Origin: Nocardioides rubriscoriae
Lineage (GTDB): Bacteria; Actinomycetota; Actinomycetes; Propionibacteriales; Nocardioidaceae
Assembly (NCBI RefSeq): GCF_008087085.1
Contig: NZ_VIYJ01000006.1
Span: 62,001 to 126,000 of the forward strand
DNA length: 64,000 nt
Reading direction: 5' to 3'
The position numbers and the translations under genes were made by a program. Under the pieces are notes generated by a model. It was not told where the DNA came from and made no database searches. It was given only the letters and a program-made list of their open reading frames with translations. Shown here piece after piece: positions 54,688 to 64,000 of the stretch (position 1 is its first letter; the number at the start of each line of letters is the position of its first letter).

Positions 54688-54696
54688 CTCCCGCCC

Positions 54697-55116
54697 TCAG
54701 CGGCCCGGGAACGCCCGCGGGCTGCCGCCCAGGGCGAGCTCACGCACCGCCGAGTCGAGCACCGCGTCGATCGCCCAGGTGCGCTGCGACCCGGTCGCGC
54801 TCGCGACCAGGAAGCCGTACGTCGCCCCGCACGCCTGCTCGACGGCCAGGGCGGCGGCCGACAGGGAAGCAGTCTCGTCGGGCCGCACCGCGGGCAGGTC
54901 GTACGACGCCGCCGCGGCGACCGGCTCGCCGCCGGCCTCGCCGACCAGCTCGACGAGCTGGTCGCGCCGGTCGCGGTGGGTCGTGTAGGACTCGCGCAGG
55001 GCGTCGTAGAGCCGTGGTGCGCCGGACTGCGACGTCTGCGCCCCGACGTAGCCGACGACGAAGAGGGCCGCGTGCTCGGCGGCCAGGGTGGTCTGCAGTG
55101 CGTCGAGGTAGCTCAC
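54697..55116 (-). CDS. DUF4439 ferritin-like protein
   Basis: 139 residues, all-helical, with the [16 protein letters not shown] segment of DUF4439, a ferritin-like four-helix bundle family. The helices contain Glu and His that could bind metal, but the ligand set is not certain. GTG 55116 overlaps the stop of the upstream lipoprotein gene by 4 nt. The mycobacterial counterparts lie at the same site between proS and rimP. Confidence 0.83.
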   Translation of the reverse strand: MSYLDALQTTLAAEHAALFVVGYVGAQTSQSGAPRLYDALRESYTTHRDRRDQLVELVGEAGGEPVAAAASYDLPAVRPDETASLSAAALAVEQACGATYGFLVASATGSQRTWAIDAVLDSAVRELALGGSPRAFPGR

Positions 55117-55631
55117 AGGGTGGTCCGCAGCTGGGCGACGGCCCCGGCCATCGACGCGAGGGTCTGGGCCAGCGCCCCGCTCCCGGCCGAGGTGGCGGCC
55201 TCGACGAGGGTGCGCTGCAGCCGCTCCTCGCGCCGACCCAGGCGCGCCAGGGCCTGCGCGGGGGACGCCGAAGGCCCGACCCCGTTCGTGCTGCGGGGCA
55301 GGTCGCCGAGCTCGCGGGCGTGCACGAGGTGCAGCCGCTCGAAGGGGCGCAACGTCGCTGCGACCTCCTGGTGCGCCCGGGCGTCGGCGCGGGCCGAGCG
55401 ATGCGCCACCGCGAGCGCGGCCAGCACGGCGCCGACCAGGGCGGTGTCGTCGACGGCCGCGGGCTCGCCGTCGGCCGACGGGCTGCTGGTGGGGGTGATC
55501 GTCGGGTCGTCCGACGTGGGGTCGAGCGAGGACGCCGAGCACCCGGCCGCTGCGACGACCACCGCGCCCACGGCGGCGCCGAGCACGACCCGTCGGCTCA
55601 GGGTCGGGGCGGTGGGCGGGGGCGACGGCAC
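55113..55631 (-). CDS. Tat-exported lipoprotein of unknown function
   Basis: 172 residues. SRRVVLG (Arg13, Arg14), a hydrophobic stretch, and lipobox VAAAGC (Cys31) indicate Tat export and lipidation. The mature part is Ser/Pro/Asp-rich near the start and then helical with Arg/Glu/Ala; it may partner the DUF4439 protein. GTG 55631 is supported by TATCGT 6 nt upstream. Confidence 0.8.
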   Translation of the reverse strand: MPSPPPTAPTLSRRVVLGAAVGAVVVAAAGCSASSLDPTSDDPTITPTSSPSADGEPAAVDDTALVGAVLAALAVAHRSARADARAHQEVAATLRPFERLHLVHARELGDLPRSTNGVGPSASPAQALARLGRREERLQRTLVEAATSAGSGALAQTLASMAGAVAQLRTTL

Positions 55632-55637
55632 CGGGCG

Positions 55638-55643
55638 ACGATA
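55638..55643 (-). promoter_or_regulatory. Leaderless -10 box (TATCGT) of the lipoprotein gene
   Basis: Minus-strand TATCGT, 6 nt, GTG 55631. Confidence 0.5.
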
Positions 55644-55667
55644 TCCGGTCGGACCCGGTCGATGCCC

Positions 55668-55673
55668 TAGGGT
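55668..55673 (+). promoter_or_regulatory. Candidate -10 box (TAGGGT) of the rimP-nusA operon
   Basis: TAGGGT in CCCTAGGG, with a leader of about 55 nt before the rimP ATG. CCCTAGGG is palindromic and faces the lipoprotein gene too. Confidence 0.4.
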
Positions 55674-55732
55674 GGGCAGGCACCACTGCACCACCACTGA
55701 CACAGCTGACACAACTGCACAGGAGGTCGAGG

Positions 55733-56272
55733 ATGTCCGCCACCGAGGCGTTGACCAGCCGCATCCAGGCAGCGCTCACCGACCCCCTGGCCGAGCTCGG
55801 GCTCGACCTCGAGGCCGTCGAGGTGAGCGCCGCCGGCAAGCGGAGCGTCGTCCGCGTCGCCGTCGACCAGGACGGCGGCGTCACCATGGACGACGTGGCC
55901 GAGGCGACCCGCGTCGTCGGCGACGTGCTCGACACCGACCCGTCGGTGGCGATGGGGCAGCAGCCCTACACCCTCGAGGTCACCTCGCGTGGCGTCGACC
56001 GCCCGCTCACCCTGCCGCGCCACTGGCGGCGCAACGCCGACCGCCTGGTCAAGGTCACCCTCGGCGACGACACCACGCTGACCGGGCGCATCGGCGACAG
56101 CGACGACACCGGTGTCGAGGTCGACGTCGACGGCGCCGTGCGCCGCCTCGACTACGCCGACGTGCGCAAGGCCCTGGTGCAGATCGAGTTCAACCGCAGG
56201 AACGCACCCGCAGAGCCAGCAGCGCTGGACGAAGAAGACGAGGCCGACGAGGCCGAAGGAGACGACGACTGA
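55733..56272 (+). CDS. rimP: Ribosome maturation factor RimP
   Basis: Needed for 30S subunit assembly. 179 residues: the N-terminal and C-terminal RimP domains ([14 protein letters not shown] and [18 protein letters not shown]) plus an acidic tail of about 25 residues ([13 protein letters not shown]). ATG 55733 follows AGGAGG. First gene of rimP-nusA-hydrolase-ylxR-infB, and its stop overlaps the nusA ATG (TGATG). Confidence 0.95.
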   Translation: MSATEALTSRIQAALTDPLAELGLDLEAVEVSAAGKRSVVRVAVDQDGGVTMDDVAEATRVVGDVLDTDPSVAMGQQPYTLEVTSRGVDRPLTLPRHWRRNADRLVKVTLGDDTTLTGRIGDSDDTGVEVDVDGAVRRLDYADVRKALVQIEFNRRNAPAEPAALDEEDEADEAEGDDD

Positions 56273-57252
56273 TGGACATCGACCTCAACATCCTGCGACA
56301 GCTGGAGCGCGAGAAGGAGATCAAGTTCGACGTCCTCGTCGAGGCGATCGAGCAGGCCCTGCTGACGGCGTACCACAAGTCGCCCGGCGCGATCGACGAC
56401 GCGCGCGTGACCCTCGACCGCAAGACCGGCCACGTGAGCGTGATGGCGGCCGAGGTCGACGAGGACGGCGTCAAGATCGGCGAGTTCGACGACACCCCGG
56501 CCGGGTTCGGGCGGATCGCCGCGACGACGGCCAAGCAGATCATGATGCAGCGGCTGCGCGACGCCGAGGACGAGATCAAGTACGGCGAGTTCTCCGGCAA
56601 GGAGGGCGACCTGATCTCGGGCATCATCCAGCAGGGCCGCAACCCCGACGACGTGCTGGTCGACCTCGGCAAGGTCGAGGGCCTGCTCCCGGTCAGCGAG
56701 CGCGTGCCGGGCGAGGACTACAGCCACGGCACCCGGATCCGGTGCCTGGTGCTGTCGGTCCGCAAGGGCATGCGCGGCCCGCAGATCACCTTGACCCGCT
56801 CACACCCCAACCTGGTCAAGAAGCTCTTCGCGCTCGAGGTCCCCGAGATCGCCTCCGGCGAGGTCGAGATCGCCGCGATCGCCCGCGAGGCCGGCCACCG
56901 CACCAAGATCGCGGTCAAGGCCACCGTGCCGGGCGTCAACCCCAAGGGCGCCTGCATCGGCCCGATGGGCCAGCGGGTGCGCGCCGTCATGCACGCGCTC
57001 AACGAGGAGAAGATCGACATCGTCGACTACTCCGACGACCCGGCCACGTTCGTCGCTCACGCGCTGTCGCCCTCACAGGTCAAGAGCGTCGAGGTCGTCG
57101 ACCTCGCCGCCCGCTCGGCCCGCGTCGTCGTGCCGTCGTTCCAGCTGTCGCTGGCGATCGGCAAGGAGGGCCAGAACGCCCGCCTCGCCGCCCGGCTGAC
57201 CGGCTGGCGCATCGACATCCACGGCGACGAGGAGCAGGCCCCGCGCCGGTGA
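56272..57252 (+). CDS. nusA: Transcription termination/antitermination factor NusA
   Basis: RNA-polymerase-associated elongation and termination factor. 326 residues: N-terminal polymerase-binding domain ([20 protein letters not shown]), S1 domain (about 108-180), two KH domains ([15 protein letters not shown] and [20 protein letters not shown]) and no C-terminal acidic repeats, the short form usual in actinobacteria. The start overlaps the rimP stop. Confidence 0.97.
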   Translation: MDIDLNILRQLEREKEIKFDVLVEAIEQALLTAYHKSPGAIDDARVTLDRKTGHVSVMAAEVDEDGVKIGEFDDTPAGFGRIAATTAKQIMMQRLRDAEDEIKYGEFSGKEGDLISGIIQQGRNPDDVLVDLGKVEGLLPVSERVPGEDYSHGTRIRCLVLSVRKGMRGPQITLTRSHPNLVKKLFALEVPEIASGEVEIAAIAREAGHRTKIAVKATVPGVNPKGACIGPMGQRVRAVMHALNEEKIDIVDYSDDPATFVAHALSPSQVKSVEVVDLAARSARVVVPSFQLSLAIGKEGQNARLAARLTGWRIDIHGDEEQAPRR

Positions 57253-58046
57253 GCCCGGCCGCGGAGCCGTACGTCGTCGGCGACGGTCCCACCGGAGTGC
57301 TGGTGCTCTCCGGCTCGAGCGGCCGCGTCGAGACCGACCGGTGCGACGTGCTGGCAGGGCTGGGGGGCGTGGTCGCGTCGTCGTACCGCTGGTTCGGCGA
57401 CGCCGTCGACCTGGTGCCGCTGGAGTCCTTCGACGAACCCCTCGCCTCGCTCCACGGACGTTGCGAGCGGCTGGTCGTGCTCGGCACGTCGCGTGGGGCG
57501 GAGGCGGCGCTGCTGCTCGGGGCGCTGCACCCGGAGATCGACGCGGTGGTCGGCATCTCGCCCAGCGACGTGGTGTGGGCAGCGCTGAGCACCGACCGGC
57601 CGCAGCGCTCGTCGTGGACGCGCGGCGGTGAGCCGCTGCCCTTCGTGCCGTACGACGACGACTGGGTGTCGACGACCGACCCGGTCGAGCACCACGACCA
57701 CTACCTGAGCGCGCTGGCTCGCTTCGCCGACCGTGTGCCGGCGGCGCGGCTGCCGGTCGAGCGCATCGCCGGCGAGGTCGTGCTGACCGCCGGCGGCGAC
57801 GACCGCCTGTGGCCGAGCATCCACTTCTGCGACGAGATCGCCCTGCGTCGCGAGGCGGCGGGCCTGACCACCACCGTCATCACGCACCCGGCAGCCGGTC
57901 ACCGGGTCCTGCTTCCCGGCGAGAGCCCGCCCACGACCTCGCACCTGGTCCACGGCGGCAGCGACGCCGCCGATGCCGAGCTGGGCGTCCTGCTCTGGAT
58001 GCACCTCGCGCGGGTGCTGGGCGCAGATCCTCCGTCGCCCGGCTGA
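57249..58046 (+). CDS. Alpha/beta hydrolase, acyl-CoA thioesterase/BAAT C-terminal-like
   Basis: 265 residues. Nucleophile elbow GTSRGAE (Ser76 region; GxSxG), followed by a strand-helix pair; GGDDRLWPS carries the acid and [10 protein letters not shown] the catalytic His. Similar proteins are annotated as acyl-CoA thioester hydrolase/BAAT C-terminal domain proteins. A hydrolase inserted between nusA and ylxR is not part of the usual cluster. The GTG overlaps the nusA stop by 4 nt, so it is translationally coupled. Substrate unknown. Confidence 0.8.
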   Translation: MSPAAEPYVVGDGPTGVLVLSGSSGRVETDRCDVLAGLGGVVASSYRWFGDAVDLVPLESFDEPLASLHGRCERLVVLGTSRGAEAALLLGALHPEIDAVVGISPSDVVWAALSTDRPQRSSWTRGGEPLPFVPYDDDWVSTTDPVEHHDHYLSALARFADRVPAARLPVERIAGEVVLTAGGDDRLWPSIHFCDEIALRREAAGLTTTVITHPAAGHRVLLPGESPPTTSHLVHGGSDAADAELGVLLWMHLARVLGADPPSPG

Positions 58047-58091
58047 GTCCCTCATGGTCGTGGCGCATTCGGTGTTGGGCCCGGCGAGGGC

Positions 58092-58097
58092 TAGACT
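58092..58097 (+). promoter_or_regulatory. Leaderless -10 box (TAGACT) of ylxR
   Basis: TAGACT, 7 nt, GTG 58105. It gives ylxR-infB an internal promoter. Confidence 0.55.
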
Positions 58098-58104
58098 GGC
58101 CACG

Positions 58105-58407
58105 GTGGTCCAGCAACCGTCTCCCTGTGTGCGTGTCGATCCTGTCCGCACGTGCATCGGGTGTCGCGAGCGGGCCGCCAAGAGCGAGTTGTTGCGGGTG
58201 ACCGCCGGCTCGGACGCAGACGGCCGCCCGGCCGTGGTGCCCGATCCGACAGCCACCGCACCCGGACGGGGCGCACACGTGCACCCCACCACCAGGTGTT
58301 ACGACCTCGCGGTGCGCCGAAGGGCGTTCGGACGGGCCCTGCGGTCCGACCCGGGCCTCTCCAGCACGCCGGTGGGCGACTACCTCGCCAGCGCGATCAC
58401 CAGATGA
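58105..58407 (+). CDS. ylxR: YlxR family RNA-binding protein
   Basis: 100 residues. Family signature [18 protein letters not shown] (residues about 16-33) with the conserved Cys-Gly-Cys-Arg core, and [20 protein letters not shown]. YlxR proteins bind RNA or RNase P and sit between nusA and infB. GTG 58105 is supported by the leaderless promoter; ATG 58054 would overlap the hydrolase spacer. Confidence 0.92.
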   Translation: MVQQPSPCVRVDPVRTCIGCRERAAKSELLRVTAGSDADGRPAVVPDPTATAPGRGAHVHPTTRCYDLAVRRRAFGRALRSDPGLSSTPVGDYLASAITR

Positions 58408-58519
58408 CGACCAGGAACTGGAGCAGCAGCTCATGAGCACTCGATGAGTACTTCCCGATGAGTTTGCAACACCACTAGGTCCGATCACGCTCCCGCGGGT
58501 CGGGCCACTAAGGAGAATT

Positions 58520-61315
58520 GTGGCTAAGACCCGCGTGCACGAACTCGCGAAGGAGTTCGGCGTCGAGAGCAAGTTCGTTCTCGAGAAGTTCAAGGAGATG
58601 GGCGAGTTCGTCAAGTCGGCGAGCTCCACCGTCGAGCTGCCTGCGGAGATGCGTTTCCGCAAGGAGGTGGGTGCGTCGCTGAAGGCGGCCGCCCCCGCCG
58701 AGGACAAGCCGGCCGCTGCGGCGCCGGCCAAGCCGACCGGCAAGCCCGGCCCCAAGCCCGGCCCCAAGGCCGCGCCGGCCCCCGAGCCGACGCCCGAGCC
58801 CACCCCGGCCCCGGTCGCTGCGGCCCCGGTGACCCCGGTGGCCGAGCCGGCCCCGGCCGCCGCGGCCACGCCCTCGGCTCCGGCCGCTGCGGCGCCCGCG
58901 GCCCCGGCCGCGGCTGCGCCGTCGGCCACCCCGAAGGCCCCGACCCCGGCCCCGCGCCCGGTCGGTCGCCCCGGTGCCCCGCGTCCGGGCAACAACCCGT
59001 TCTCGTCCAACCAGGGCATGGGCCGTCGCCCCGCGGCGCCCCGCCCCGAGCCCAGCGTCGAGGACGGCGACAACCGTCCGCCGCGTCCGCCCGCCGCCCG
59101 TGAGGGTGGCGCCGCGCCGCGTCCCGGCATGCCGCGCCCCAACCCGGCGATGATGCCCAAGAACCCCGCCGCCTTCGGCCGTGGCCCCGGTGGTCCCGGT
59201 GCCGGCGGTCCAGGTCGTCCCGGCGGTCCCGGTCGCCCCGGTGGTGCTCCGGGTCGTCCCGGTGCCCCCGGTCGCGGTGCGCCCGGTGGTGGCCCCGGTG
59301 GTGCCGGAGCCGGTGCGCCCGGTCGTCCCGGTGGCTTCGCCGGTGGCGGTCGCCCCGGTGGCGGCAACCGACCCGGTCAGCGCGGTCAGACCCAGGGTGC
59401 CTTCGGGCGCGCCGGTGGTCCGTCGCGTCGTGGTCGCAAGTCGAAGCGCGCTCGTCGTCAAGAGTTCGAGGCCATGGAGGCCCCGACGCTGGGTGGCATG
59501 CGCGTCCGCAAGGGCAGCGGCGAGACCGTCCGGCTGGCTCGTGGCGCCTCGCTGACCGACTTCGCCGAGAAGGCCGGTGTCGACGCAGCCCAGCTGGTGC
59601 AGATGCTGTTCCACCTCGGTGAGATGGTCACCGCGACCGAGTCGGTCAACGACGCCACGCTCGAGCTGCTCGGTGAGGAGCTCAACTACGTCATCGAGAT
59701 CATCTCGCCCGAGGACGAGGACCGCGAGCTGCTCGAGTCCTTCGACATCGAGTTCGGCTCCGACGAGGGCGACGAGTCCGACCTGGTGGTGCGGCCCCCG
59801 GTCGTCACCGTCATGGGTCACGTCGACCACGGAAAGACCAAGCTCCTCGACGCGCTGCGCAACGCCAACGTCGTCGACAAGGAGGCCGGTGGCATCACCC
59901 AGCACATCGGTGCCTACCAGGTCGCGACCGAGGTCGACGGCACTGAGCGTCGGATCACCCTCATCGACACCCCGGGTCACGAGGCGTTCACCGCCATGCG
60001 TGCGCGTGGTGCGCAGGCGACCGACATCGCGATCCTCGTGGTCGCGGCCGACGACGGCGTCATGCCGCAGACGGTCGAGGCGCTCAACCACGCCCGCGCC
60101 GCCGGCGTCCCGATCGTGGTCGCGGTCAACAAGATCGACAAGCCCGACGCCGACCCGACCAAGGTCCGCGGCCAGCTCACCGAGTACGGCCTGGTGCCCG
60201 AGGAGTACGGCGGCGACTCGATGTTCGTCGACGTCTCGGCCAAGTCCGAGCTCAACCTCGACAAGCTGCTCGAGGCCGTCGTCCTGACCGCCGACGCGTC
60301 GCTCGACCTGCGGGCCAACCCGACCCAGGACGCCCAGGGTCTGGTCGTCGAGGCCCACCTCGACCGCGGTCGTGGCCCGGTGGCCACGGTCCTGGTCCAG
60401 CGCGGCACGCTGCGCGTCGGTGACTCGATCGTCGCCGGTGCGGCCCACGGCCGCGTGCGCGCCATGATCGACGAGCACGGTGACGAGATCACCGAGGCCC
60501 TGCCGGCCCGTCCGGCCATGGTCCTCGGCCTCAGCTCGGTGCCCGGTGCGGGTCAGAACTTCCTGGTCGTCGACGACGACCGGATGGCCCGCCAGATCGC
60601 CGAGAAGCGCGAGGCCCGCCAGCGCGCGGCCATGCAGGCCAAGAGCCGCGGACGTCGCACGCTCGAGGACTTCATGGCGTCCATGGAGAAGGGTGCGAGC
60701 CAGGAGCTCAACCTCATCCTCAAGGGCGACGTGTCCGGCTCGGTCGAGGCGCTCGAGGACGCCCTGTCGCAGATCGACGTCGGCGACGAGGTCAGCATCC
60801 GCGTCATCGACCGCGGTGTCGGTGCGATCACCGAGACCAACGTCGACCTGGCTGCTGCCTCCGACGCGATCATCATCGGCTTCAACGTCCGCCCGCAGGG
60901 CAAGGCGACCGAGATGGCCGACAAGGAGGGCGTGGAGATCCGTTACTACACGGTCATCTACCAGGCCATCGACGAGATCGAGGCCGCCCTCAAGGGCATG
61001 CTCAAGCCCGAGTACGAGGAGTCGACCCTGGGCCAGGCGGAGATCCGTGCGATCTTCTCCAGCTCCAAGATCGGCAAGATCGCGGGTTGCATGGTCACCA
61101 GCGGCACCATCCGCCGCAACGCCAAGGTCCGCATCCTGCGCGACAGCAAGGTGGTGGCCGACAACCTCGACCTCGCCTCGCTCAAGCGCGAGAAGGACGA
61201 CGCCTCCGAGGTCCGCGAGGGCTTTGAGTGCGGTCTGGTGCTGCGCAACTTCCAGGACATCAAGGAAGGCGATGTCGTGGAGGCCTTCGAGATGCGCGAG
61301 ATCCCCCGGAGCTGA
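58520..61315 (+). CDS. infB: Translation initiation factor IF-2
   Basis: 931 residues. N-terminal region ([20 protein letters not shown]) with an Ala/Pro-rich stretch and a long Gly/Pro/Arg low-complexity block (about 200-290), then the conserved core: G1 [24 protein letters not shown] (G3) and NKIDKPDA (G4), domains II-IV with [12 protein letters not shown]. Brings fMet-tRNA to the 30S subunit. GTG 58520 follows AAGGAG. The low-complexity block is typical of actinobacteria. Confidence 0.98.
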   Translation: MAKTRVHELAKEFGVESKFVLEKFKEMGEFVKSASSTVELPAEMRFRKEVGASLKAAAPAEDKPAAAAPAKPTGKPGPKPGPKAAPAPEPTPEPTPAPVAAAPVTPVAEPAPAAAATPSAPAAAAPAAPAAAAPSATPKAPTPAPRPVGRPGAPRPGNNPFSSNQGMGRRPAAPRPEPSVEDGDNRPPRPPAAREGGAAPRPGMPRPNPAMMPKNPAAFGRGPGGPGAGGPGRPGGPGRPGGAPGRPGAPGRGAPGGGPGGAGAGAPGRPGGFAGGGRPGGGNRPGQRGQTQGAFGRAGGPSRRGRKSKRARRQEFEAMEAPTLGGMRVRKGSGETVRLARGASLTDFAEKAGVDAAQLVQMLFHLGEMVTATESVNDATLELLGEELNYVIEIISPEDEDRELLESFDIEFGSDEGDESDLVVRPPVVTVMGHVDHGKTKLLDALRNANVVDKEAGGITQHIGAYQVATEVDGTERRITLIDTPGHEAFTAMRARGAQATDIAILVVAADDGVMPQTVEALNHARAAGVPIVVAVNKIDKPDADPTKVRGQLTEYGLVPEEYGGDSMFVDVSAKSELNLDKLLEAVVLTADASLDLRANPTQDAQGLVVEAHLDRGRGPVATVLVQRGTLRVGDSIVAGAAHGRVRAMIDEHGDEITEALPARPAMVLGLSSVPGAGQNFLVVDDDRMARQIAEKREARQRAAMQAKSRGRRTLEDFMASMEKGASQELNLILKGDVSGSVEALEDALSQIDVGDEVSIRVIDRGVGAITETNVDLAAASDAIIIGFNVRPQGKATEMADKEGVEIRYYTVIYQAIDEIEAALKGMLKPEYEESTLGQAEIRAIFSSSKIGKIAGCMVTSGTIRRNAKVRILRDSKVVADNLDLASLKREKDDASEVREGFECGLVLRNFQDIKEGDVVEAFEMREIPRS

Positions 61316-61327
61316 TGCTCCCCACCA

Positions 61328-61358
61328 CAGGCGGCCCTCGCTTCGCGGGGGCCGCCTG
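61328..61358 (+). terminator. Hairpin after infB
   Basis: CAGGCGGCCC and GGGCCGCCTG are complementary with loop bases TCGCTTCGCGG; no T-run follows, so it is a hairpin terminator or attenuator only by structure. Confidence 0.5.
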
Positions 61359-61432
61359 CGGCGTACCAGGCGTGACGCGGCCCCGCCGTGCTCCTCGTCG
61401 TTCGTCCGAACCGGTCTGAGAGAGTAGGAACC

Positions 61433-61897
61433 ATGGCCAGCCCCCGCGTGCGCAAGATCGCCGACCGGATCCAGGTGATCGTGGCCGAGATGCTCGAGCG
61501 ACGGATCAAGGACCCCCGGCTGGGTTTCGTGACCATCACCGACGTGCGCCTGACCGGCGACGGGCAGCAGGCCTCGATCTTCTACACCGTGCTGGGCGGC
61601 GAGGACGAGATGGCCGGCACCGCCGCGGCGCTGGAGTCCGCGAAGGGCATCCTGCGCTCGGAGGTGGCCAAGCAGCTCGGCACCCGCATCGTCCCGACCC
61701 TCACGTTCTTCCACGACGCCCTGCCCGAGGAGGCGCGCGCGCTCGACGAGGTGCTCGCCCGGGCCCGGGCGATCGACGAGGCGGCCGCGGCCGCCCGTGG
61801 CTCGTCCTACGCCGGCGACGAGGACCCCTACAAGAAGCCGCGCGAGATCTCCGACGCCGACGACACCGGCGACGACGACGAGGCCGAGCGGGAGTGA
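61433..61897 (+). CDS. rbfA: Ribosome-binding factor A
   Basis: Late 30S maturation factor. 154 residues: the KH-like core ([37 protein letters not shown]) and an acidic tail. ATG 61433 follows AGGA. Its stop overlaps the truB GTG by 4 nt. Confidence 0.96.
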   Translation: MASPRVRKIADRIQVIVAEMLERRIKDPRLGFVTITDVRLTGDGQQASIFYTVLGGEDEMAGTAAALESAKGILRSEVAKQLGTRIVPTLTFFHDALPEEARALDEVLARARAIDEAAAAARGSSYAGDEDPYKKPREISDADDTGDDDEAERE

Positions 61898-62754
61898 CCG
61901 CTCCGGGGCTCGTCGTGGTCGACAAGCCGGGCGGCATCACCTCCCACGACGTGGTGGCGCGCGTACGACGCCTCGCGGGCACCCGCAAGGTCGGCCACGC
62001 CGGCACCCTCGACCCCATGGCGACCGGGGTGCTGGTGCTCGGGGTCGACCGGGCCACCCGGCTGCTCGGTCACCTGATGGTCACCGAGAAGCAGTACGAC
62101 GCCACGATCCGCCTCGGGGTGACGACCACCACCGACGACGCCGAGGGCGAGGTGGTCGCGACGGCGGCGGCCGGCGACCTCGCGGCCGTGACCGAGGAAC
62201 GGGTGCGCGCCGCGCTCACGTCCTACGTCGGCGAGATCGCGCAAGTGCCCACCGCGGTGTCGGCGATCAAGGTCGACGGCAAGCGCGCCTACCAGCGCGT
62301 CCGCGACGGCGAGGAGGTCGATCTGCCGGCGCGCCGGGTGACGGTCCACGACCTGGCGGTGCACGCGGTCGAGGGCGACCTGGTGCGGGTCTCGGTGCGC
62401 TGCTCCAGCGGCACCTACATCCGCGCGATCGCGCGCGACGTCGGCCGCGACCTCGGCGTCGGGGGACACCTGACGGCGCTGCGGCGCACCGCGGTGGGGG
62501 CCTTCGACCTCGCCTCGGCGCGGACCCTGGAGGAGCTGGCCGACGACTTCGGCGTCGTGCCGATCGCCGCAGCCGCGCGGGCGACGTTCCCGGCCGTCGA
62601 GCTCGACGAGGACGAGGCGGCCGACGTCCGGGTCGGACGGCGGCTCGCCCGCCCCGTCGGCGCCCTGAGCGCAGTGTTCGCACCCGACGGGGAGTTCCTG
62701 GCGCTCTACGAACCGGCCGAATCCGGGTCGCGGCCGGTGGCCGTCTTCGTCTGA
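61894..62754 (+). CDS. truB: tRNA pseudouridine(55) synthase
   Basis: Makes psi55 in tRNA. 286 residues. Catalytic Asp40 in [26 protein letters not shown] at the start, and the TruB C-terminal PUA-like part from about residue 210. The GTG overlaps the rbfA stop. Closes the rimP-truB block. Confidence 0.96.
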   Translation: MTAPGLVVVDKPGGITSHDVVARVRRLAGTRKVGHAGTLDPMATGVLVLGVDRATRLLGHLMVTEKQYDATIRLGVTTTTDDAEGEVVATAAAGDLAAVTEERVRAALTSYVGEIAQVPTAVSAIKVDGKRAYQRVRDGEEVDLPARRVTVHDLAVHAVEGDLVRVSVRCSSGTYIRAIARDVGRDLGVGGHLTALRRTAVGAFDLASARTLEELADDFGVVPIAAAARATFPAVELDEDEAADVRVGRRLARPVGALSAVFAPDGEFLALYEPAESGSRPVAVFV

Positions 62755-62877
62755 CCGATGGCCTGACCGACCCCCGATTCCGCGCCCTGAGACGGGTTCG
62801 GCGACGGATTGCTCCTCGATCTTGGCCACAAGCGGAGGAATCGCACCGAACGACATGACTTGTTCACCCGTTACCCC

Positions 62878-62883
62878 TATCCT
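62878..62883 (+). promoter_or_regulatory. Candidate -10 box (TATCCT) for the kinase gene
   Basis: TATCCT lies 26 nt before the ATG at 62910, within a 155-bp spacer after truB. Confidence 0.35.
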
Positions 62884-62909
62884 CCCCCGCAGGGGAAGGG
62901 GCCAAAGCC

Positions 62910-63791
62910 ATGGGTGAGCCGGACGGCAAGCACCCGCGTGTGGGGCGCGTGATCGCAAACAGTCATGACGATGCTCGGGTCCGTGCCGTCCTCGAAGTGC
63001 TCGCCGGGGACGACCCCGACGCCGTCGCGGGCCGCTGGGCCGTCGAGCGCGTCCTGCTCGACCGGTGGCTGAGCGCCTTCGTCGAGGCCGGCACCGCCCA
63101 GGTCACCCATCGGCCGGTCGGCGACGTCGCCCGCTACCGCGACCGCTTCCTGTCGGTCTTCATGCACGGGTTGCGCAACCCGTTGGCCGTGGCCCAGATG
63201 TGGGTCGGTCTGCTGCACGACTCCGCCGTCGACCGTGGCACCGAGGGCGTCGTCGAGGTCGCCACGCACCTCCAGGGCGCGCTCGACGAGCTCGCCGACC
63301 AGGCCCGCGACGTCGAGCTGCTGACCGCCGCGATGCTCGGCCGGCTCTCGCTCGACGCCACCTGGGTCACCCTCGGTGAGCTCGTCGCCGCACTCAGCCC
63401 GGCGCCCGTGGTCGGTGGGGAGGGGGCCGGCGTCGACGTGCTGGTCGACCCGACGCTGTTGCGACGCGTCCTGCGTGACCTGTGGGTCGCGGCCGGCGCC
63501 GGACCCACCGTGCCGGGTGCCGTCGAGGTGTGCGTCGAGGTCGAGACCGTGCCCCCGTGGGTCGAGGTCCGCGTCGTGCGGCTCGGGGAGCCCCTCGACC
63601 CGGTGGCCCTGCAGGTGATGTTCGAGCCGTTCGACCGCGACGAGACCCACGAGCGGGTGACGGTGGGTCTCTACCTCGCCCGGGCGCTCACCGTCGTCCA
63701 CGGTGGCACGATCGGCGTCGAGCAGGACGACCACCGCACGACGTTCCACGTGCGCATCCCCGACGCGCGGCGGGCCACCGTGCCATCCTGA
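62910..63791 (+). CDS. Degenerate sensor histidine kinase-like protein
   Basis: 293 residues. DHp-like helix with the phospho-acceptor motif HGLRNPLAVAQM (His86) and a C-terminal HATPase-like part with FEPFDRDETHERVTVGLYLA and HGGTIGVEQDD. The N-box region reads RRVLRDLWVAAGAG, with no convincing Asn, so ATP binding is doubtful. There is no transmembrane segment and no adjacent response regulator in the window. It may be a cytoplasmic orphan kinase or a pseudokinase. ATG 62910 follows GGGGAAGGGG. Confidence 0.75.
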   Translation: MGEPDGKHPRVGRVIANSHDDARVRAVLEVLAGDDPDAVAGRWAVERVLLDRWLSAFVEAGTAQVTHRPVGDVARYRDRFLSVFMHGLRNPLAVAQMWVGLLHDSAVDRGTEGVVEVATHLQGALDELADQARDVELLTAAMLGRLSLDATWVTLGELVAALSPAPVVGGEGAGVDVLVDPTLLRRVLRDLWVAAGAGPTVPGAVEVCVEVETVPPWVEVRVVRLGEPLDPVALQVMFEPFDRDETHERVTVGLYLARALTVVHGGTIGVEQDDHRTTFHVRIPDARRATVPS

Positions 63792-63823
63792 GGCGGCACC
63801 CCCCACCTCCCGAGGAGCCCGAC

Positions 63824-64000
63824 ATGACCTTCAAGCTGGCCTGTGGCGACGTGATGCCCGGTTGTGCGCAGTCGTTCGACGCCGAGAGCCGGGAGGTGCT
63901 GCTGGGTCAGGTCGCCGAGCACGCTGCCGCGCACCACGCGATCACCGAGATCACCCCCGAGGTGCTCGCTGCGGTGTCGAGCAAGATCCGCGTCACGCCG
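63824..64000 (+). CDS. DUF1059 domain protein, cut at the window end
   Basis: The first 59 residues (MTFKLACGDVMPGCAQSFDA) are typical of the small DUF1059 family. ATG follows GAGGAG. The reading frame is open at base 64000, so the true stop lies beyond the window. Function is unknown. Confidence 0.8.
   Translation, partial: MTFKLACGDVMPGCAQSFDAESREVLLGQVAEHAAAHHAITEITPEVLAAVSSKIRVTP

Larger units (their letters stand above)
54346..54696. promoter_or_regulatory. Complex non-coding spacer with hairpins, iterons and a terminator
   Basis: 350 bp with no supported gene (a 54-codon frame at 54501-54665 lacks an SD and a convincing promoter). It holds, in order: a 12-bp GC hairpin (arms 54370-54381 and 54398-54409), TGCAGG iterons at 54454, 54464 and 54474, two TCTGCA/TGCAGA inverted pairs (54482-54494, 54536-54549), and a nested inverted repeat at 54610-54679 followed by TTTTT. 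CGGACCGCT and TCCCCGGAGG occur three times each in either orientation, so alternative pairings are possible. It ends 2-10 bp from the DUF4439 gene stop (convergent). Confidence 0.75.

Noticed and set aside
58508-61714. A 1068-codon open frame opposite infB
   Set aside because: It reads as Gly/Thr/Arg low complexity and is the shadow of infB; no motif or start signal supports it.

Overview
The window is chromosomal DNA of a very GC-rich actinobacterium. Gene order, leaderless promoters, the glycerol and polyamine loci and a GTGGTCGAGG-type dispersed palindrome all fit Nocardioides or a close relative in the Nocardioidaceae; the genus is inferred from content, not from a search. Almost all DNA is coding. 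No rRNA, tRNA, CRISPR array, transposase, prophage or recognisable defence island was seen.

Layout. (1) 1-7.3 kb: tail of a secreted or pilus-type protein, then yraN-comM-dprA (translationally coupled) and xerC, a damaged-looking pair (short carboxymuconolactone-decarboxylase-like gene plus an MFS exporter with no good start), and a secreted M23 peptidase. (2) 7.3-13 kb: rpsB-tsf, a perfect 16-bp-stem terminator, then pyrH-frr-cdsA, a histidine phosphatase and a small membrane protein. (3) 13-19.7 kb: glycerol regulon, glpF-glpK-glpD diverging from an IclR regulator coupled to a second glpK, with two 19-bp operators 21 bp apart. (4) 19.7-27.2 kb: rlmN, GNAT, GT4 glycosyltransferase, a LOG-family protein, a RIO kinase, an MBL-rhodanese fusion and an Lrp/AsnC regulator. 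(5) 27.3-37.2 kb: polyamine locus with a PotD-PotA-PotB-PotC transporter, FAD amine oxidase, class III aminotransferase, aminobutyraldehyde-type dehydrogenase and a saccharopine-dehydrogenase-like enzyme. (6) 37.2-44.2 kb: secreted M1 peptidase, DUF3311 plus sodium:solute symporter, DUF336 protein, a frameshifted MFS exporter facing a PadR regulator across a 36-bp palindrome, and a secreted RTX-repeat protein. (7) 44.2-53.2 kb: dxr-rseP-ispG-GNAT in the mycobacterial order, a DoxX-like protein, a secreted propeller-like protein, proS and a HAD hydrolase. (8) 53.3-64 kb: secreted M43 metalloprotease, an unusual iteron and hairpin-rich spacer, DUF4439 plus Tat lipoprotein, rimP-nusA-hydrolase-ylxR-infB-rbfA-truB, a degenerate histidine kinase and a DUF1059 protein cut by the window end.

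How the genes work together. The glycerol genes import glycerol (GlpF), phosphorylate it (GlpK) and oxidise it (GlpD) under IclR control. The polyamine genes import putrescine or spermidine-like amines and convert the amino ends to aldehyde and acid. dxr and ispG supply isoprenoid precursors; rpsB-tsf-frr, proS, rimP-infB-rbfA and truB are translation and ribosome assembly; cdsA and pyrH feed phospholipid and nucleotide synthesis.

Most striking non-coding features: a 154-bp perfect tandem duplication before ispG; a spacer at 54.4-54.7 kb with 10-bp-phased TGCAGG iterons and a nested inverted repeat ending in a T-run; more than a dozen TANNNT boxes 5-7 nt before start codons (leaderless transcription); and 9- or 10-bp tandem repeats, two of them inside signal-peptide codons. 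I found no clearly new multi-gene system.
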